DNA of 64,000 bases from JBBWZH01 sp035544115 (GCA_963714145.1 OY970235.1:9796001-9860000), one strand, 5' to 3'; counted from the stretch's first letter, positions 19,036 to 27,886 are shown. Notes: generated from the sequence alone by a model not told the origin. Made by a program: numbers and translations.

Positions 19036-19485
19036 AGTCGTCGTTGGTCGGTGGTGATGGGTGATCACCGGCAGGTCGAGCGTCGAGTTGTCCACGACTT
19101 GTCATGGCCTGGGTGGCCGGATCGCACTCAGCCAGGTACGGCTGCTAGCCGCGGAAGTGCCGCTGGTTGATCGCCACGGCTGGGTCGGGGTCCGAACCGT
19201 CCGGGCGGCCATCCATAGCACCGAGACCGCGAACGGCACGGCCAGGAACACCGAATACTCCCAGTACGGGGACGAGGTTGCGGATCTGCATGGATGATCT
19301 TGCGGCCGATCTCGACAGGGCATACAAGGGGAAGCTGTGGCTGATCTGATCGACGCGCCGGTGAGCGGGTTGCCGGTTAGGCCAGCGTGATAGGTGTCCC
19401 CTGTCCTGCGCCGCTGACCGCCATCAGCGATTGGTCTACGATATCGCCGCAGTGTCTTCATCCGCTCTTGACCGGGGGGCGATAC

Positions 19486-19740
19486 ATGGACGAGCGATAC
19501 CGGGATGTCTACGCGAGGCTCTATGCTGCGCGGACGGGATCGCCGCCTGAGTCGCTCTTACCAGTCTGGGATGAGCGAATGGTGGACCTCGTGCGAGAGG
19601 CTATCGAGGCGGCAGATCGGCAAGTGGCGCCAGTTCGTCGTCTGCGGGAGGACGCGAAGGCCCTGCTGGCAGTAAATTTTCAAGATCTGGTGCTCCTTCC
19701 GCTTCAGCTCGGGGTCGAGTGTCGGACGAGGATCTGGTAG
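19486..19740 (+). CDS. Small soluble protein, first gene of a three-gene cassette
   Basis: This 84 aa protein starts at the ATG at 19486 after the site GGGGGGC. It is helical and charged (MDERYRDVYARLYAARTG, then VREAIEAADRQVAPVRRLRE) with a hydrophobic end. I do not recognise a family. Codon use is less GC-rich than the surroundings (GCAGTAAATTTTCAAGAT within it), which suggests a transferred segment. The next small reading frame starts inside its 3' end, and a membrane gene follows. This suggests one transcript of three short genes. Confidence 0.5.
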   Translation: MDERYRDVYARLYAARTGSPPESLLPVWDERMVDLVREAIEAADRQVAPVRRLREDAKALLAVNFQDLVLLPLQLGVECRTRIW

Positions 19741-19898
19741 CTGATGTGAGAATCGACATTGCAATGCTGGTCACAGAGGCAGCCTCGAGCGAACCAGGAC
19801 CCGGTGCCGTCGAAGAGATCTCAGGTCACCGAATCATCGACTCGTTGAGCCGAAACTGGCGACGTCTGCGCACCAGTCGCCTGAGGCTCTGGGAGTAG
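19719..19898 (+). CDS. 59 aa micro-protein overlapping its neighbour
   Basis: A reading frame begins at GTG 19719, inside the end of the preceding gene, and stops at TAG 19896-19898. Its product opens MSDEDLVADVRIDIAMLVTE and ends in a basic helix (SRNWRRLRTSRLRLWE). It fills the space between the two flanking genes almost exactly, ending seven bases before the next start. Overlap and spacing support translation, but the protein is too short to assign. Confidence 0.42.
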   Translation: MSDEDLVADVRIDIAMLVTEAASSEPGPGAVEEISGHRIIDSLSRNWRRLRTSRLRLWE

Positions 19899-19904
19899 TC
19901 GGGG

Positions 19905-20282
19905 GTGACGATGAGCGAAGACGGCCGACCGGCGGGTTCAGGGGAGGACGCTCGCGCCGCCGCCGGCCTTGTCGTGTCGCTCAGCAGTTACGTGGTGACC
20001 GCCGCGTTGGCAGTTCTCGGAGCCCAGGCCGTTGTCGTTACCTTCATCCTCGACAAGCGCACACATTTGATGCCTTTCTACATCACAACTGGTCTCGGCG
20101 GCCTCGCTCTGATCTCAAGTGTCATCGTCGGCGGCTGGGGAATCTACGAGATCGCCGTCGCTGGAGCGAAAGGGCGCTGGACGGTAAGAACTAAGGGCGG
20201 GAAGTTCAACATGCAAAGCGTCCTCGCGTTACTGGGGGCGATCCTGGTCGTCACGTCCGCGTTCTTGGGCGATCCCAAATAG
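19905..20282 (+). CDS. Small membrane protein, third gene of the cassette
   Basis: Started at GTG 19905 (or ATG 19911), this 125 aa protein has a charged N-terminus and three membrane helices: SYVVTAALAVLGAQAVVVTF, then FYITTGLGGLALISSVIVGG and VLALLGAILVVTSAFL. A short soluble segment rich in Lys/Gly/Arg lies between the second and third. It resembles no family I can name. Three-helix proteins encoded beside tiny soluble proteins are common in bacterial conflict modules, but that is only an analogy here. Confidence 0.55.
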   Translation: MTMSEDGRPAGSGEDARAAAGLVVSLSSYVVTAALAVLGAQAVVVTFILDKRTHLMPFYITTGLGGLALISSVIVGGWGIYEIAVAGAKGRWTVRTKGGKFNMQSVLALLGAILVVTSAFLGDPK

Positions 20283-20385
20283 TCATCCGCCCCGTTCGTA
20301 GGTCGGCCGGATCGGCTCGTTTCTACCGCGGAGGGCGCGGACGCGCTGTGCTGCCTGCGGTGAATGCTCGAGCCGGCGGGGCATG

Positions 20386-20645
20386 TCAGCGGTGTGGGCA
20401 CAGGGTCGGCGCCTGTGGCACCCGATCGTCCGTGCGCATGGTCTCGGCGAGGGTCAGTATGTCCTGCCGTTCGTCTATGGTGACGGGGCGCTGCTCTTTG
20501 CTGAGGGCATCGGCGATCTGTTCGAGGGCGAGGCCGAACTTACCGGCGTGTGGTGGCTATGTCGCTGGTAGTGGTTGGCGCGGGCGCGGTGTTGGTCGCG
20601 ACGTTCCCTCCTGGCCTCCTCGCCCGATACCACTCGGATTTCGAT
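20386..20645 (-). pseudogene. Frameshifted remnant of a small helical protein
   Basis: On the minus strand two protein-like stretches lie in different frames. SGEEARRERRDQHRARANHY is followed by KFGLALEQIADALSKEQRPV and TIDERQDILTLAETMR with a stop at 20386-20388. Together they look like one short, helical, soluble protein broken by a frameshift near 20545. No family is recognised. It sits just past the 3' end of the pentapeptide gene on the same strand. Confidence 0.33.
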
Positions 20646-21937
20646 CAGCGCACGACCACGCCATGGCTACGGGGTTCGAAGCCTGCTGGCCAACGGGTCT
20701 CGGGGTTGGCAGTCGCGTCGACGACGGATGCGCCGGTCAGGTCCGCTCCGGTGAGGTCCGCGCCAGACAGGTTGGCGCCGCCTAGGTTGGCGCGGGTTAG
20801 GTCGGCGCCGACAAGCGTGGCGCGGGTCAGATCGGCCCCGAGCAGGCCGGCGTTGGTCAGGTCGACGCCGGGAAGCTTGGTACGGGTCAGGTTGGCACCG
20901 GTCAGGTTCGCGCCGGTCAGGTCGGCACGGGTCAGGTTGGCTCCGGTCAGGTCGGCTCCGGTCAGGTCGGCAATGAAGACGTAGGCGCGGGTCAAGTCGG
21001 CATCCGAGAGGTTGGCCCACCTCAGGTCAGCCCCGGCCAGCTTGGCGCGGGGCAGGTGCGCGAGAAACAGGCCTGCGTTGTTGAGTTCTGCGCCGTTCAG
21101 CGAGGCGCCGGCCAGGTCAGCATTGTCGAGATTGGAGTGTGACAGTTGTGCGCGTGACAGGTCGGTTCCCCGCATATCGACACCGGTCAGTTGGCAGTTA
21201 TCGAGACGTGCTCTCGTAGCAGACCGGTCGGCCAAGCTAAGCAGGTCGCTGAAGGGTGGGCCGCCACCCACCGCACACCCGGCCGCAAGCGCGGCATAGA
21301 CGTCGGGCTGGCGTTGGCTTGTTGCAATCGCGTCGCTCACGCGCTGGCTTGTTCGGTCCGCATGGCGGCTTACAAAGATTGCAAGTACCGCCAGGGCGCG
21401 CTCTCTGTAGTGAGTATCCGCAGCTATATTCCCGAGTGCGTAGATTCCGCCGAGCCGGACCGAGGTGTCTGAGCTGCCGATATTCTGGATGGCTCGAGTG
21501 AACCGATCATCAACCTGCTGGCCCTCGGCAAGTACCAGTTGTTGCTGCGTCAGTCGTAGCTGTTGTTGACTGCTTCGCTGTGTAGCCGTGATCTGCACGA
21601 CAGTAAACACCAGCCCAATGATGAGACCCAGGGTACTGATTGACTGTAGCATCGACGCTCGCGCGTCGCCCCGCGCCTTGATCCGATCGGCGAGGCGGAA
21701 CTCCCGATCCCGGAGACGGCCAGCCCGAGAAAGACGAGTATCGCGCCGTACCAATAAGTCGGGTGCCATCGTGACGAGTACGGAGAGGATAGCGACTACC
21801 GCAGTCACGCCTGACACACCGGAGATCCACGGACGCAAGGTCGGCCGCAACAGGCCCGTGATTACTAGGGCCACCACGAGAATCAGGACTAGCGCGAACC
21901 GTGCGGCCAGGATTACGAATCGGCGTTGTCCACTCAC
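20645..21937 (-). CDS. Membrane-anchored pentapeptide-repeat protein
   Basis: The GTG at 21937 lies five bases after a perfect GGAGGTGA, giving 430 residues and starting MSGQRRFVILAARF; longer frames upstream are not needed. Three hydrophobic helices are visible: two at about residues 8-30 and 37-60, and one at about 100-120 (STLGLIIGLVFTVVQI). A Gln-rich helical linker, an ARM/HEAT-like stretch (SVRLGGIYALGNIA) and a soluble domain follow. Residues about 245-410 are a long run of A(D/N)LxxA pentapeptides, such as ADLTGADLTGANLTRADLTG, which fold into a right-handed beta-helix. Some such proteins mimic DNA and protect gyrase, but this anchored form is mostly uncharacterised. It sits between small accessory genes and an IS110 remnant. 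Confidence 0.82.
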   Translation of the reverse strand: MSGQRRFVILAARFALVLILVVALVITGLLRPTLRPWISGVSGVTAVVAILSVLVTMAPDLLVRRDTRLSRAGRLRDREFRLADRIKARGDARASMLQSISTLGLIIGLVFTVVQITATQRSSQQQLRLTQQQLVLAEGQQVDDRFTRAIQNIGSSDTSVRLGGIYALGNIAADTHYRERALAVLAIFVSRHADRTSQRVSDAIATSQRQPDVYAALAAGCAVGGGPPFSDLLSLADRSATRARLDNCQLTGVDMRGTDLSRAQLSHSNLDNADLAGASLNGAELNNAGLFLAHLPRAKLAGADLRWANLSDADLTRAYVFIADLTGADLTGANLTRADLTGANLTGANLTRTKLPGVDLTNAGLLGADLTRATLVGADLTRANLGGANLSGADLTGADLTGASVVDATANPETRWPAGFEPRSHGVVVR

Positions 21938-22059
21938 GCAAGTCACCTCCAGTCCAACCTCCGCTGAAATCCCGCGGCCCACGCGGCCCGGGGTGTGAGT
22001 ACGAGTACACCAGGGGTGGGCGGCCAGCGGCAGAGCTGTTGACTTGGCCCTCGTCACCC

Positions 22060-22770
22060 ATCACGGTGTCTCGCCTGCTCCTGCAGCGCTGCCTCGATAC
22101 GTAGGCCGGCGGCCCCCTCCTGACCGAGGATGTCCACCGCAGCCGGGACAAGATGATCCGGTAGAGGGCGGCGTTGGCTTAGCGGTCACCGCCGCGCGGT
22201 TGAGCCGTTGCCGCCGGGCCTTGCCGGAGGAGTCCTCCACTGGGCTGACGCCACACAGGGCAGCGTATGAGCCCTCCCGATGGAGGCGTTCGGGGTTGTC
22301 GCCGGCGGTGATCAGTAACGCGGCGGAACTGTCCGGGCCGATTCTGGCCTGTTCCAACAGCGCGGGTGTGTGCCCGGTGATCAACGCGCACAATCGCTTG
22401 TGCAGCTGGTATGTCCCGCCTTCAGCGCCAGGATTCGAGCCGCGGACAACCGGAGGGTGAAGATCACGGCCTGATCGACTCGGTGGCGGCCATCGCCGGG
22501 CTCGGGCAAGTCGGCGCAGAGACGGATCAGAGTGCCTGGAGCCAGGCCGGACATGGACTCGCGCAGCACGGGGTCGGCGCTGACGAGGATCGCCGAGCTC
22601 GTTGATCGCCTTGGTCCGGGCGTTCGACCGCGGAGTTGCGGGCCAGTCGCACGACCCGGATGACCTCAACTGATCCGCTGCCGGTCTTGACGGTGGCGCT
22701 GGCGCGTGCCGACAGCACAGCAGGTGCCGCAGCTTCTGCGTCGAGCGGCCGCGCGACTCTGGCCGCTCTG
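22060..22770 (-). mobile_element. IS110-family transposase remnant
   Basis: Pieces of an IS110 transposase are found in three frames on the minus strand. In order they are DAEAAAPAVLSARASATVK with EVIRVVRLARNSAV, then RTKAINELG and VLRESMSGLAPGTLIRLCAD, then LHKRLCALITGHTPALLEQ with GPDSSAALLITAGDNPERLH and YAALCGVSPVEDSSGK, then YRIILSRLRW-like sequence. The C-terminal Ser-active region is partly preserved. The N-terminal DEDD catalytic part is absent and at least three frameshifts are present, so it is inactive. Confidence 0.75.
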
Positions 22771-22939
22771 TGGGTATGTCGAGGCGCGGGCCCGCCCGAC
22801 CCACTGCTGCGGGGCATCTGAACTCGCCCGGGGCCTGCAGTGACTGCATCGTCTGGCTCAGCACAGGCGAGCCGACGGCCGATCGCTGCCGGCAAGGTGC
22901 GGTAGCGTCGGTTACGGTCTGTGGGCGGCAGGGGGTTTG

Positions 22940-23353
22940 ATGGGGGCGTGGGATACGGGACCGTTCGACAACGACGGAGCGGCAGACTGGTGCGGTGAGC
23001 TTCAGGACGCAGATCCGGCGGACCGGGCACGGCTGATCCGTGCGGCGCTAGCTTCGGCGGTCGATGAAGGGGACTACCTTGACGTCGACGTCGCCCAGGA
23101 GGCGGTTGCCGCGGCCGCTGTCGTGGCATCACAACGGGTAGGCGGTCGGCCGCTGGACTCCGCGTATGCGCCGGACTTCCTCCGCGCTGGCGCGAGCATC
23201 GATTTGTCCGACGACGTGATCCCACTGGCGGTGCGCGCTCTGGACCGGATCGTGGGTGAGAACTCCGAGTGGCGCGATCTGTGGCAGGAAGGCATCCACG
23301 GCAGCGCGGCCTTCTCCGTTGTCGCGACCCTGCGAACCGCGCTCGTGGACTGA
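22940..23353 (+). CDS. DUF4259 family protein
   Basis: The ATG at 22940 follows GGCAGGGGG and gives 137 residues starting MGAWDTGPFDNDGAADWCGE. That opening is the hallmark of DUF4259 (GxWgxgpFdNDdAaDw). It continues with an Ala-rich all-helical body and the usual AVRALDRIVGENSEWRDLW segment before the end. The family is cytoplasmic and of unknown function. It stands alone between an IS remnant and a gene-poor stretch. Bases 23354-23853 (500) hold no gene I can support. Confidence 0.8.
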   Translation: MGAWDTGPFDNDGAADWCGELQDADPADRARLIRAALASAVDEGDYLDVDVAQEAVAAAAVVASQRVGGRPLDSAYAPDFLRAGASIDLSDDVIPLAVRALDRIVGENSEWRDLWQEGIHGSAAFSVVATLRTALVD

Positions 23354-23853
23354 CGACAGATTGTTGACGGAACAGGTGCGCGGCTGATCCGTCGCGACTC
23401 GCCGTCATGAAGGTCCGGTGTAGTGGATCTCCGTTCTACCGGCTTCGGTGCTTTCAGGAACTCCTCTGGCCAGGGACACCCACCCGCCGCCGTGCTGCAG
23501 GTCGTCACCCGACCTCGGCGTCAACGCCGGTGTAGGCGTGGCCCGGGCACTCGGAGGTACCCCGGTCATGCCGCCCACCCACCGGCCACATCTCCGACCG
23601 TCATCATCAACCGACCTCTCCTGGCTCCCCACACCCGGCCCGCCCGGCTATACGACGGCGCGACAGCACGAGCCGCGCAATCACGGCAGACGCGGTCGGT
23701 CGGGGACTGTCAGGCGGGCGGGCGCGTGGTGGCTTGTTGAGACCGGCGGCGTGACGTGCGGACCGCCGGCGAGCCACTGCGGCACCGATCACGACGGCCC
23801 CGAGAGAAGGTCCGGCCTGTGCGTAGCGGTGGCGTGGTCGCTACGGTCCGGCC

Positions 23854-24345
23854 ATGGACGGTGAGGCGCCGGTACGGCTGGCGGTACGAGTCCACGACGT
23901 GGCCCGGGCCGCGGAGCTCTACCAGAGCTTCGGTTTCACGCCGGTCGGCGCCGTGCCCGCGCCGGACGGCACGGCGGTCATGACGATCCTGCGCCGCGGC
24001 CCGCTGCAGCTACTCGTCGACGCGCTGAGCGGGATCCCGTTCCCGGACACCGCACGCGAACGGCAGACCAAGACCGGACCCCGCGGCCTCGGCGTCGTCA
24101 TCGGCCTGCAGGTCCAGGACGTCGACGACGCCGCCCGCCGCTGCCAGGCCGACGGCCGCACCATCACCACCAGCCCGGCCGACGCCCCCTGGGGCGAGCG
24201 GTCCGTCGAACTCGAAGACCCCTACGGCTACGCATGGAAGTTCTTCCACCTGACCGCCGACCCACCCGCCGACGGCCTGTCCGCAACCCACGCCCGCTGG
24301 TACGGCCCACCCACCCCGGACCACTGCCACGACCCTCCCGGCTGA
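23854..24345 (+). CDS. VOC (glyoxalase/dioxygenase-fold) protein
   Basis: This 163 aa protein has the two beta-alpha-beta-beta-beta modules of the vicinal oxygen chelate fold. The first is VRLAVRVHDVARAAELYQSF with GFTPVGAVPA, the second GLGVVIGLQVQDVDDAARR with a closing WGERSVELEDPYGYAWKFF. That ending carries the conserved glutamate and DP-G-W/Y pattern of bleomycin-resistance/glyoxalase-like members. The first metal-ligand histidine is not obvious, so it may bind a ligand rather than catalyse. Its tail after residue 145 is Pro-rich. Confidence 0.78.
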   Translation: MDGEAPVRLAVRVHDVARAAELYQSFGFTPVGAVPAPDGTAVMTILRRGPLQLLVDALSGIPFPDTARERQTKTGPRGLGVVIGLQVQDVDDAARRCQADGRTITTSPADAPWGERSVELEDPYGYAWKFFHLTADPPADGLSATHARWYGPPTPDHCHDPPG

Positions 24346-24479
24346 CACCGCCCAACCCTCGCGCGAATTCCGGGCCAACTGCCCTGCCGAGCAGGTCGGC
24401 CGCCGCGCCGGCGGCGCGGACGCAACCCGATCTCACCGACGGCCGCCAAAGCCGTGCCCGGCAGGCAGAGCAACCGGCC

Positions 24480-24620
24480 ATGCCCTCTGTCATCGACCTC
24501 GCCGGCTGCGCCCGCGCTCATCTTGACCACTACACCGACCCGCACGGAGACCGCGCCTTCGCCAGCTACGACCGGCTCGGGCATCCCAACCGGCCGGCCC
24601 CGACCGACATGCTGGCTGAA
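24480..24620 (+). pseudogene. N-terminal fragment of a DUF6308-like gene cut by IS3 sequence
   Basis: The frame MPSVIDLAGCARAHLDHYTD with AFASYDRLGHPNRPAPTDML has good coding character and resembles the start of DUF6308-type proteins. It then runs abruptly into the end of an IS3 remnant near 24620, after which the sequence is no longer protein-like. The rest of the gene is not found downstream. The family guess is weak; the truncation is what is visible. Confidence 0.35.
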
Positions 24621-24624
24621 GGCC

Positions 24625-24800
24625 CATGGGTTTCATGCCGTTTCCTGTTGGCGGCGTCACCGGGTGGTGTGCCGGCGGGTTGAGCGCAGTAGGCCTGCTC
24701 GTATTTCTCGGGGGTGAGGTTGTCGGGCCGGCTGTGTAGCCGTGGTTGTTGTACCAGTCGACGTAGTCGGTGGTGATGGTCTCGACGTCGATGAGTGTCC
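24625..24800 (-). mobile_element. IS3-family transposase C-terminal remnant
   Basis: On the minus strand DVETITTDYVDWYNNHGYTA continues, after one frame change, as RLHSRPDNLTPEKYEQAYCA and QPAGTPPGDAANRK with a stop. This is the well-known C-terminal end of IS3-group integrase-type transposases (WVDWFNHRRLHS...PAEYE). Only the last 60 residues remain. The left end abuts the truncated gene at 24480-24620. Confidence 0.68.
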
Positions 24801-24940
24801 TGAATGGACGGTGCCGGGCGCACGTCGTGGTATCTGGCGGTTGTGCCGCCGACTCCCTGTCATGACAGAGCCGGCAGCCGGGCGGTCCAGACAACCGACG
24901 CCGGGCCGCTGGTGCGGCGGACGTGATTGGGCGTGAGTAG

Positions 24941-25150
24941 ATGACTGATCCGCGTTATCCGGCAACGTGGGACGAGGCGATGGGCCGCGCGTCGGACCGG
25001 TTGCGGGCCGTCGAGACGGCCTATGACGCCGAAGCCCGCCGCCATCGGATAACCGCCGAGGCCGCGGCGGCGCACGCCGACATCGCTCGCGCGTGGATCG
25101 CGTATGCCCATGAGTTGGCCGCACGCCGCCCGGGCGCCGCCGCCCGCTGA
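24941..25150 (+). CDS. Small hypothetical protein
   Basis: This 69 aa protein starts MTDPRYPATWDEAMGRASDR and is a single amphipathic, Ala/Arg-rich helical unit (AVETAYDAEARRHRITAEAA). Codon positions are GC-biased at third bases, which supports real coding. No family is recognised and there is no signal peptide. It lies downstream of the IS3 remnant, with a weak ribosome binding site. Confidence 0.5.
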   Translation: MTDPRYPATWDEAMGRASDRLRAVETAYDAEARRHRITAEAAAAHADIARAWIAYAHELAARRPGAAAR

Positions 25151-25395
25151 CCCAGCGGGCCGCCGACGAGGCCGCCGGCACGATCCCGCTGGTAGTCGTT
25201 GTCCCGGGGCAAGCGCCGCTGACCTGGTGGGACACGGCCGAGCCACGGCCCAGGACACGGCACGGCGTCCGGAGCGCGATCGGCCACCGGCTGCCGCACC
25301 GCCGGGCGCCTGATCATGGTCGTGGCGAGCTCAGTGCCGACTGTGCTCACGGCTGTGGTCGCGGCCTTGCCGATGGCGCCGGCCAGGGGTACACG

Positions 25396-25935
25396 TTGCC
25401 GGTGATCGAGCCGAGCATCGTGCTGAGCCCGGACGGACGCCGCCGGCCAGGCCTGGACCAGAGCCTGCTGGCGCTGTCTGCCACCGGCACCCGCTACGGC
25501 GACATCGAGGTCCGCGGCCATCCGGACCCGGTCCGGCTCAGGATCACCGCCGCGGGGCTGCCGCTGGTCGATCTCATCGCCCCGACCCGGATCGGCGGGC
25601 CGCGGCTGCGCTGCTTCGGGCCGGCTACCCGGATGTCGGTGGCCGGCATGACCGCGTCCTTCGCGCAGCGGCCACTGCGCCTCACCCGCAGACAGCGGGC
25701 CCTGCACATCCACCTCGGCGACGCCGGCTACCACTGGACAGCGCACACGCTGATCAGGACCAACCAGCTCGTCAACGAGGCCACCGGCCCGGTGGCACTC
25801 ACCTGCTGGACCGCCGGCAACGCCATCGTCACCCCGACCCCGGCCGCCACCGCGACGGACACCGCACTCGCCCTGGCGCTGTGCGTCGGCCTGGACACCG
25901 ACCCCCTACACGTCCTCCGCCTGCTGGCACCCTGA
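25396..25935 (+). CDS. Hypothetical protein
   Basis: The frame starts at TTG 25396 after AGGGG and gives 179 residues beginning MPVIEPSIVLSPDGRRRP. It is beta-rich, with a segment (QRALHIHLGDAGYHWTAHTL) and a hydrophobic, threonine-rich last third (TPTPAATATDTALALALCVG). There is no signal peptide or membrane helix that I would call with confidence. I recognise no family. The 250 bases upstream, after the small gene ending at 25150, contain no other gene. Confidence 0.5.
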   Translation: MPVIEPSIVLSPDGRRRPGLDQSLLALSATGTRYGDIEVRGHPDPVRLRITAAGLPLVDLIAPTRIGGPRLRCFGPATRMSVAGMTASFAQRPLRLTRRQRALHIHLGDAGYHWTAHTLIRTNQLVNEATGPVALTCWTAGNAIVTPTPAATATDTALALALCVGLDTDPLHVLRLLAP

Positions 25936-26026
25936 CCAGCCGGCCACACCGGGCGTTGCGGTCGCGGTTGACGGAGGCGGCGCGCATCGCGGAGGTCGGG
26001 CTGCGCCGGATCGGCGCGGCGACAGC

Positions 26027-26110
26027 ATGAACCGCGGTCGGCCGGTGCTGTATCCGCGTGCCTGGCGCGAGCGGTACGGCGCCGACCGCGAACGGCGGTC
26101 GCAGCACACC
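26027..26110 (+). pseudogene. HAAS-type permease N-terminal remnant
   Basis: The short frame MNRGRPVLYPRAWRERYGADR resembles the start of membrane proteins that follow PadR regulators (YPRAWRERYGDEF). It is closed or shifted after about 30 codons. The membrane part is absent. A weak call from one motif. Confidence 0.33.
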
Positions 26111-26169
26111 CTTGGCAGACTGTCGTGGGCGTGGCAGCCGTGACAGCGGCGGGTCGAGGAACGGAGTGG

Positions 26170-27096
26170 ATGGTGAAAGCAGCTCGCTTCAGCCGGTTCG
26201 GGGGGCCGGAGGTCCTGGAGATCGTGGATGTGCCTGATCCGCATCCGGGTCCCGGCCAGGTCCGGATTGCGGTGCGCGCGGCCGGTCTCAACCCCAGTGA
26301 CTGGAAGAAGCGCCAGGGCCTGATGGATCCGGAGCTCCCGCAGACCCTGGGCTACGAGGCGGCGGGCGTGGTCGACGAACTCGGCGAGGGCGTTGTGGAC
26401 GCGGCTGTCGGTGATCGCGTGTTCGGCTTGTCCGCCCAGGGCGCGGCCCAGGCCGAGCTGGCGGTGCTGTCGTACTTCGCACCGATCCCGCCGTCGCTTG
26501 ACTTCCCCGCCGCCGCGGCGCTGCCCGCCGCCATCGAGACGGCCACCCGGGCACTCGATCAGCTCGGCGTCGCCGGCGGCGGCACGCTGCTGGTCAACGG
26601 CGCCTCCGGGAGCGTCGGCAGCGCCGCGGTTCAGCTGGCCGTGGCGCGCGGCGCGCGCGTGATCGGCACCGCCAGCCCGCCGAACCACGACTACCTCCGC
26701 TCCCTGGGCGCCGAGCCCGTCGCCTACGGCGATGGCTCCGCAGCGCGGGTCCGCGCGCTCGCGCCTGATGGTGTCGACGCCGCGCTCGACGTCGCCGGCA
26801 GCGGCGTCCTGCCCGAGCTCATCGAGCTCTCCGGCGGCCGGGAGCAGGTCGTGACGATCGCCGACTTCGCCGGCGCCCGCGAGCACGGGGTCAGGTTCAG
26901 CACCGGGGACACTGGCCGCGCGGTCCACGCGCTCACCGAGATCGGCGACCTGATCGAGTCCGGGCACTTCACCCTCCCGGCCATACACACCTTCCCGCTC
27001 ACCGAGATCGCGCAGGCACACCACGCCAGCGAGCACGGCCACCTGCCCGGAAAACTCGTACTCACGGTCGGCCCCCCGACCCGCGCGTCCAACTGA
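26170..27096 (+). CDS. NADP-dependent quinone oxidoreductase (MDR family, zinc-free)
   Basis: With the ATG at 26170 (MVKAARFSRFGGPEVLEIVD) the protein has 308 residues. The N-terminal GroES-like domain carries PGPGQVRIAVRAAGLNPSDW and GYEAAGVVDELGEGV. The Rossmann half has the nucleotide motif GASGSVGSAAVQLA at about residues 150-165. It lacks the zinc ligands of alcohol dehydrogenases, as do quinone oxidoreductases such as QorA. The reaction is NADPH-dependent reduction of quinones or activated double bonds; the substrate is unknown. The gene starts after a clear purine-rich site and has no operon partner. Confidence 0.88.
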   Translation: MVKAARFSRFGGPEVLEIVDVPDPHPGPGQVRIAVRAAGLNPSDWKKRQGLMDPELPQTLGYEAAGVVDELGEGVVDAAVGDRVFGLSAQGAAQAELAVLSYFAPIPPSLDFPAAAALPAAIETATRALDQLGVAGGGTLLVNGASGSVGSAAVQLAVARGARVIGTASPPNHDYLRSLGAEPVAYGDGSAARVRALAPDGVDAALDVAGSGVLPELIELSGGREQVVTIADFAGAREHGVRFSTGDTGRAVHALTEIGDLIESGHFTLPAIHTFPLTEIAQAHHASEHGHLPGKLVLTVGPPTRASN

Positions 27097-27304
27097 CCCA
27101 CAGACACGACGACCGCTGGGATCGCTATCACACCGGCCGCTACCGAAGTCGTTGCCAAGCACCGCGAGCGCCGATCCCGGCCCGGGGCAGTTCGTGAACA
27201 ACGACCCGACGATCGACCCGCGGCCGACCCGCCGGGTCCGGCGTGGCGGGTCCACAGTGGATATTCCGTTGTCGGGTGCGGGCATGGCGGCCGATGATGC
27301 GCGG

Positions 27305-27886
27305 ATGGCGACGACCCGGCGGGCGGACATGTTCACCGCGGACGGCATGCCCTCAGACGACGATCCGCGCGAGCACCTGCCGCGGCTGGGTGACGAGCGC
27401 GGCACGCTGGTGCAGGCGTTGCGCAGACAGCGGCTCACACTGGAGTTGAAGTGCGCGGACCTGGACGCGGAGCAGTTGGCCCGGCGGGCGGTCGAGCCGT
27501 CCACGATGTCGCTGCTGGGGATCGTGCGGCACCTGGCCGAGACCGAGCGTGGCGGGTTCCGCCGGCTGATGGCCGGCCAGGAGGTGCCGCGGCTGTACAT
27601 CTCGGCCGAGGACCGCGACGGTGACTTCGACGGCGCGGTCGCCGATCCGGCGGTGGTCAGGCAGGCGTGGGCGGCGTGGCGGGCCGAGGTGGACTTCGCG
27701 GACCGCTTCGTGGCCGACGCGCCCAGCCTGGACGTCACCGCCGAGGATCCGCACAACCAGCACGGCAGCGGCGGCGGGCCGATCTCGCTGCGCGAGATGC
27801 TGGTCGGGATGATCGAGGAGTACGCCCGGCACCTGGGCCACGTCGACCTGCTGCGCGAGTGCATCGACGGCCGCCTCGGGCAGTAA
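27305..27886 (+). CDS. DinB/DUF664 family protein
   Basis: I place the start at ATG 27305 (MATTRRADMFTADG), giving 193 residues; the longer frame upstream is Pro/Arg-rich and not coding-like. The body matches DUF664, with TLVQALRRQRLTLELKCADL then STMSLLGIVRHLAETERGGF and a closing MIEEYARHLGHVDLLRE. The three histidines (VRHLAE and YARHLGH) sit where DinB-fold proteins bind a divalent metal. Many members are mycothiol- or other thiol-dependent transferases. It converges with the next gene. Confidence 0.85.
   Translation: MATTRRADMFTADGMPSDDDPREHLPRLGDERGTLVQALRRQRLTLELKCADLDAEQLARRAVEPSTMSLLGIVRHLAETERGGFRRLMAGQEVPRLYISAEDRDGDFDGAVADPAVVRQAWAAWRAEVDFADRFVADAPSLDVTAEDPHNQHGSGGGPISLREMLVGMIEEYARHLGHVDLLRECIDGRLGQ

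Noticed and set aside
19102..19461. Minus-strand frame with one hydrophobic stretch (EYSVFLAVPFAVSVLWMAA)
   Set aside because: Flanking codons are Pro/Arg/Thr-rich without a start site. One possible helix is not enough.
20679..20710. tRNA-like GGTTCGAAGCC word
   Set aside because: It lies in the C-terminal codons of the pentapeptide gene and no acceptor, D or anticodon arms can be built around it.
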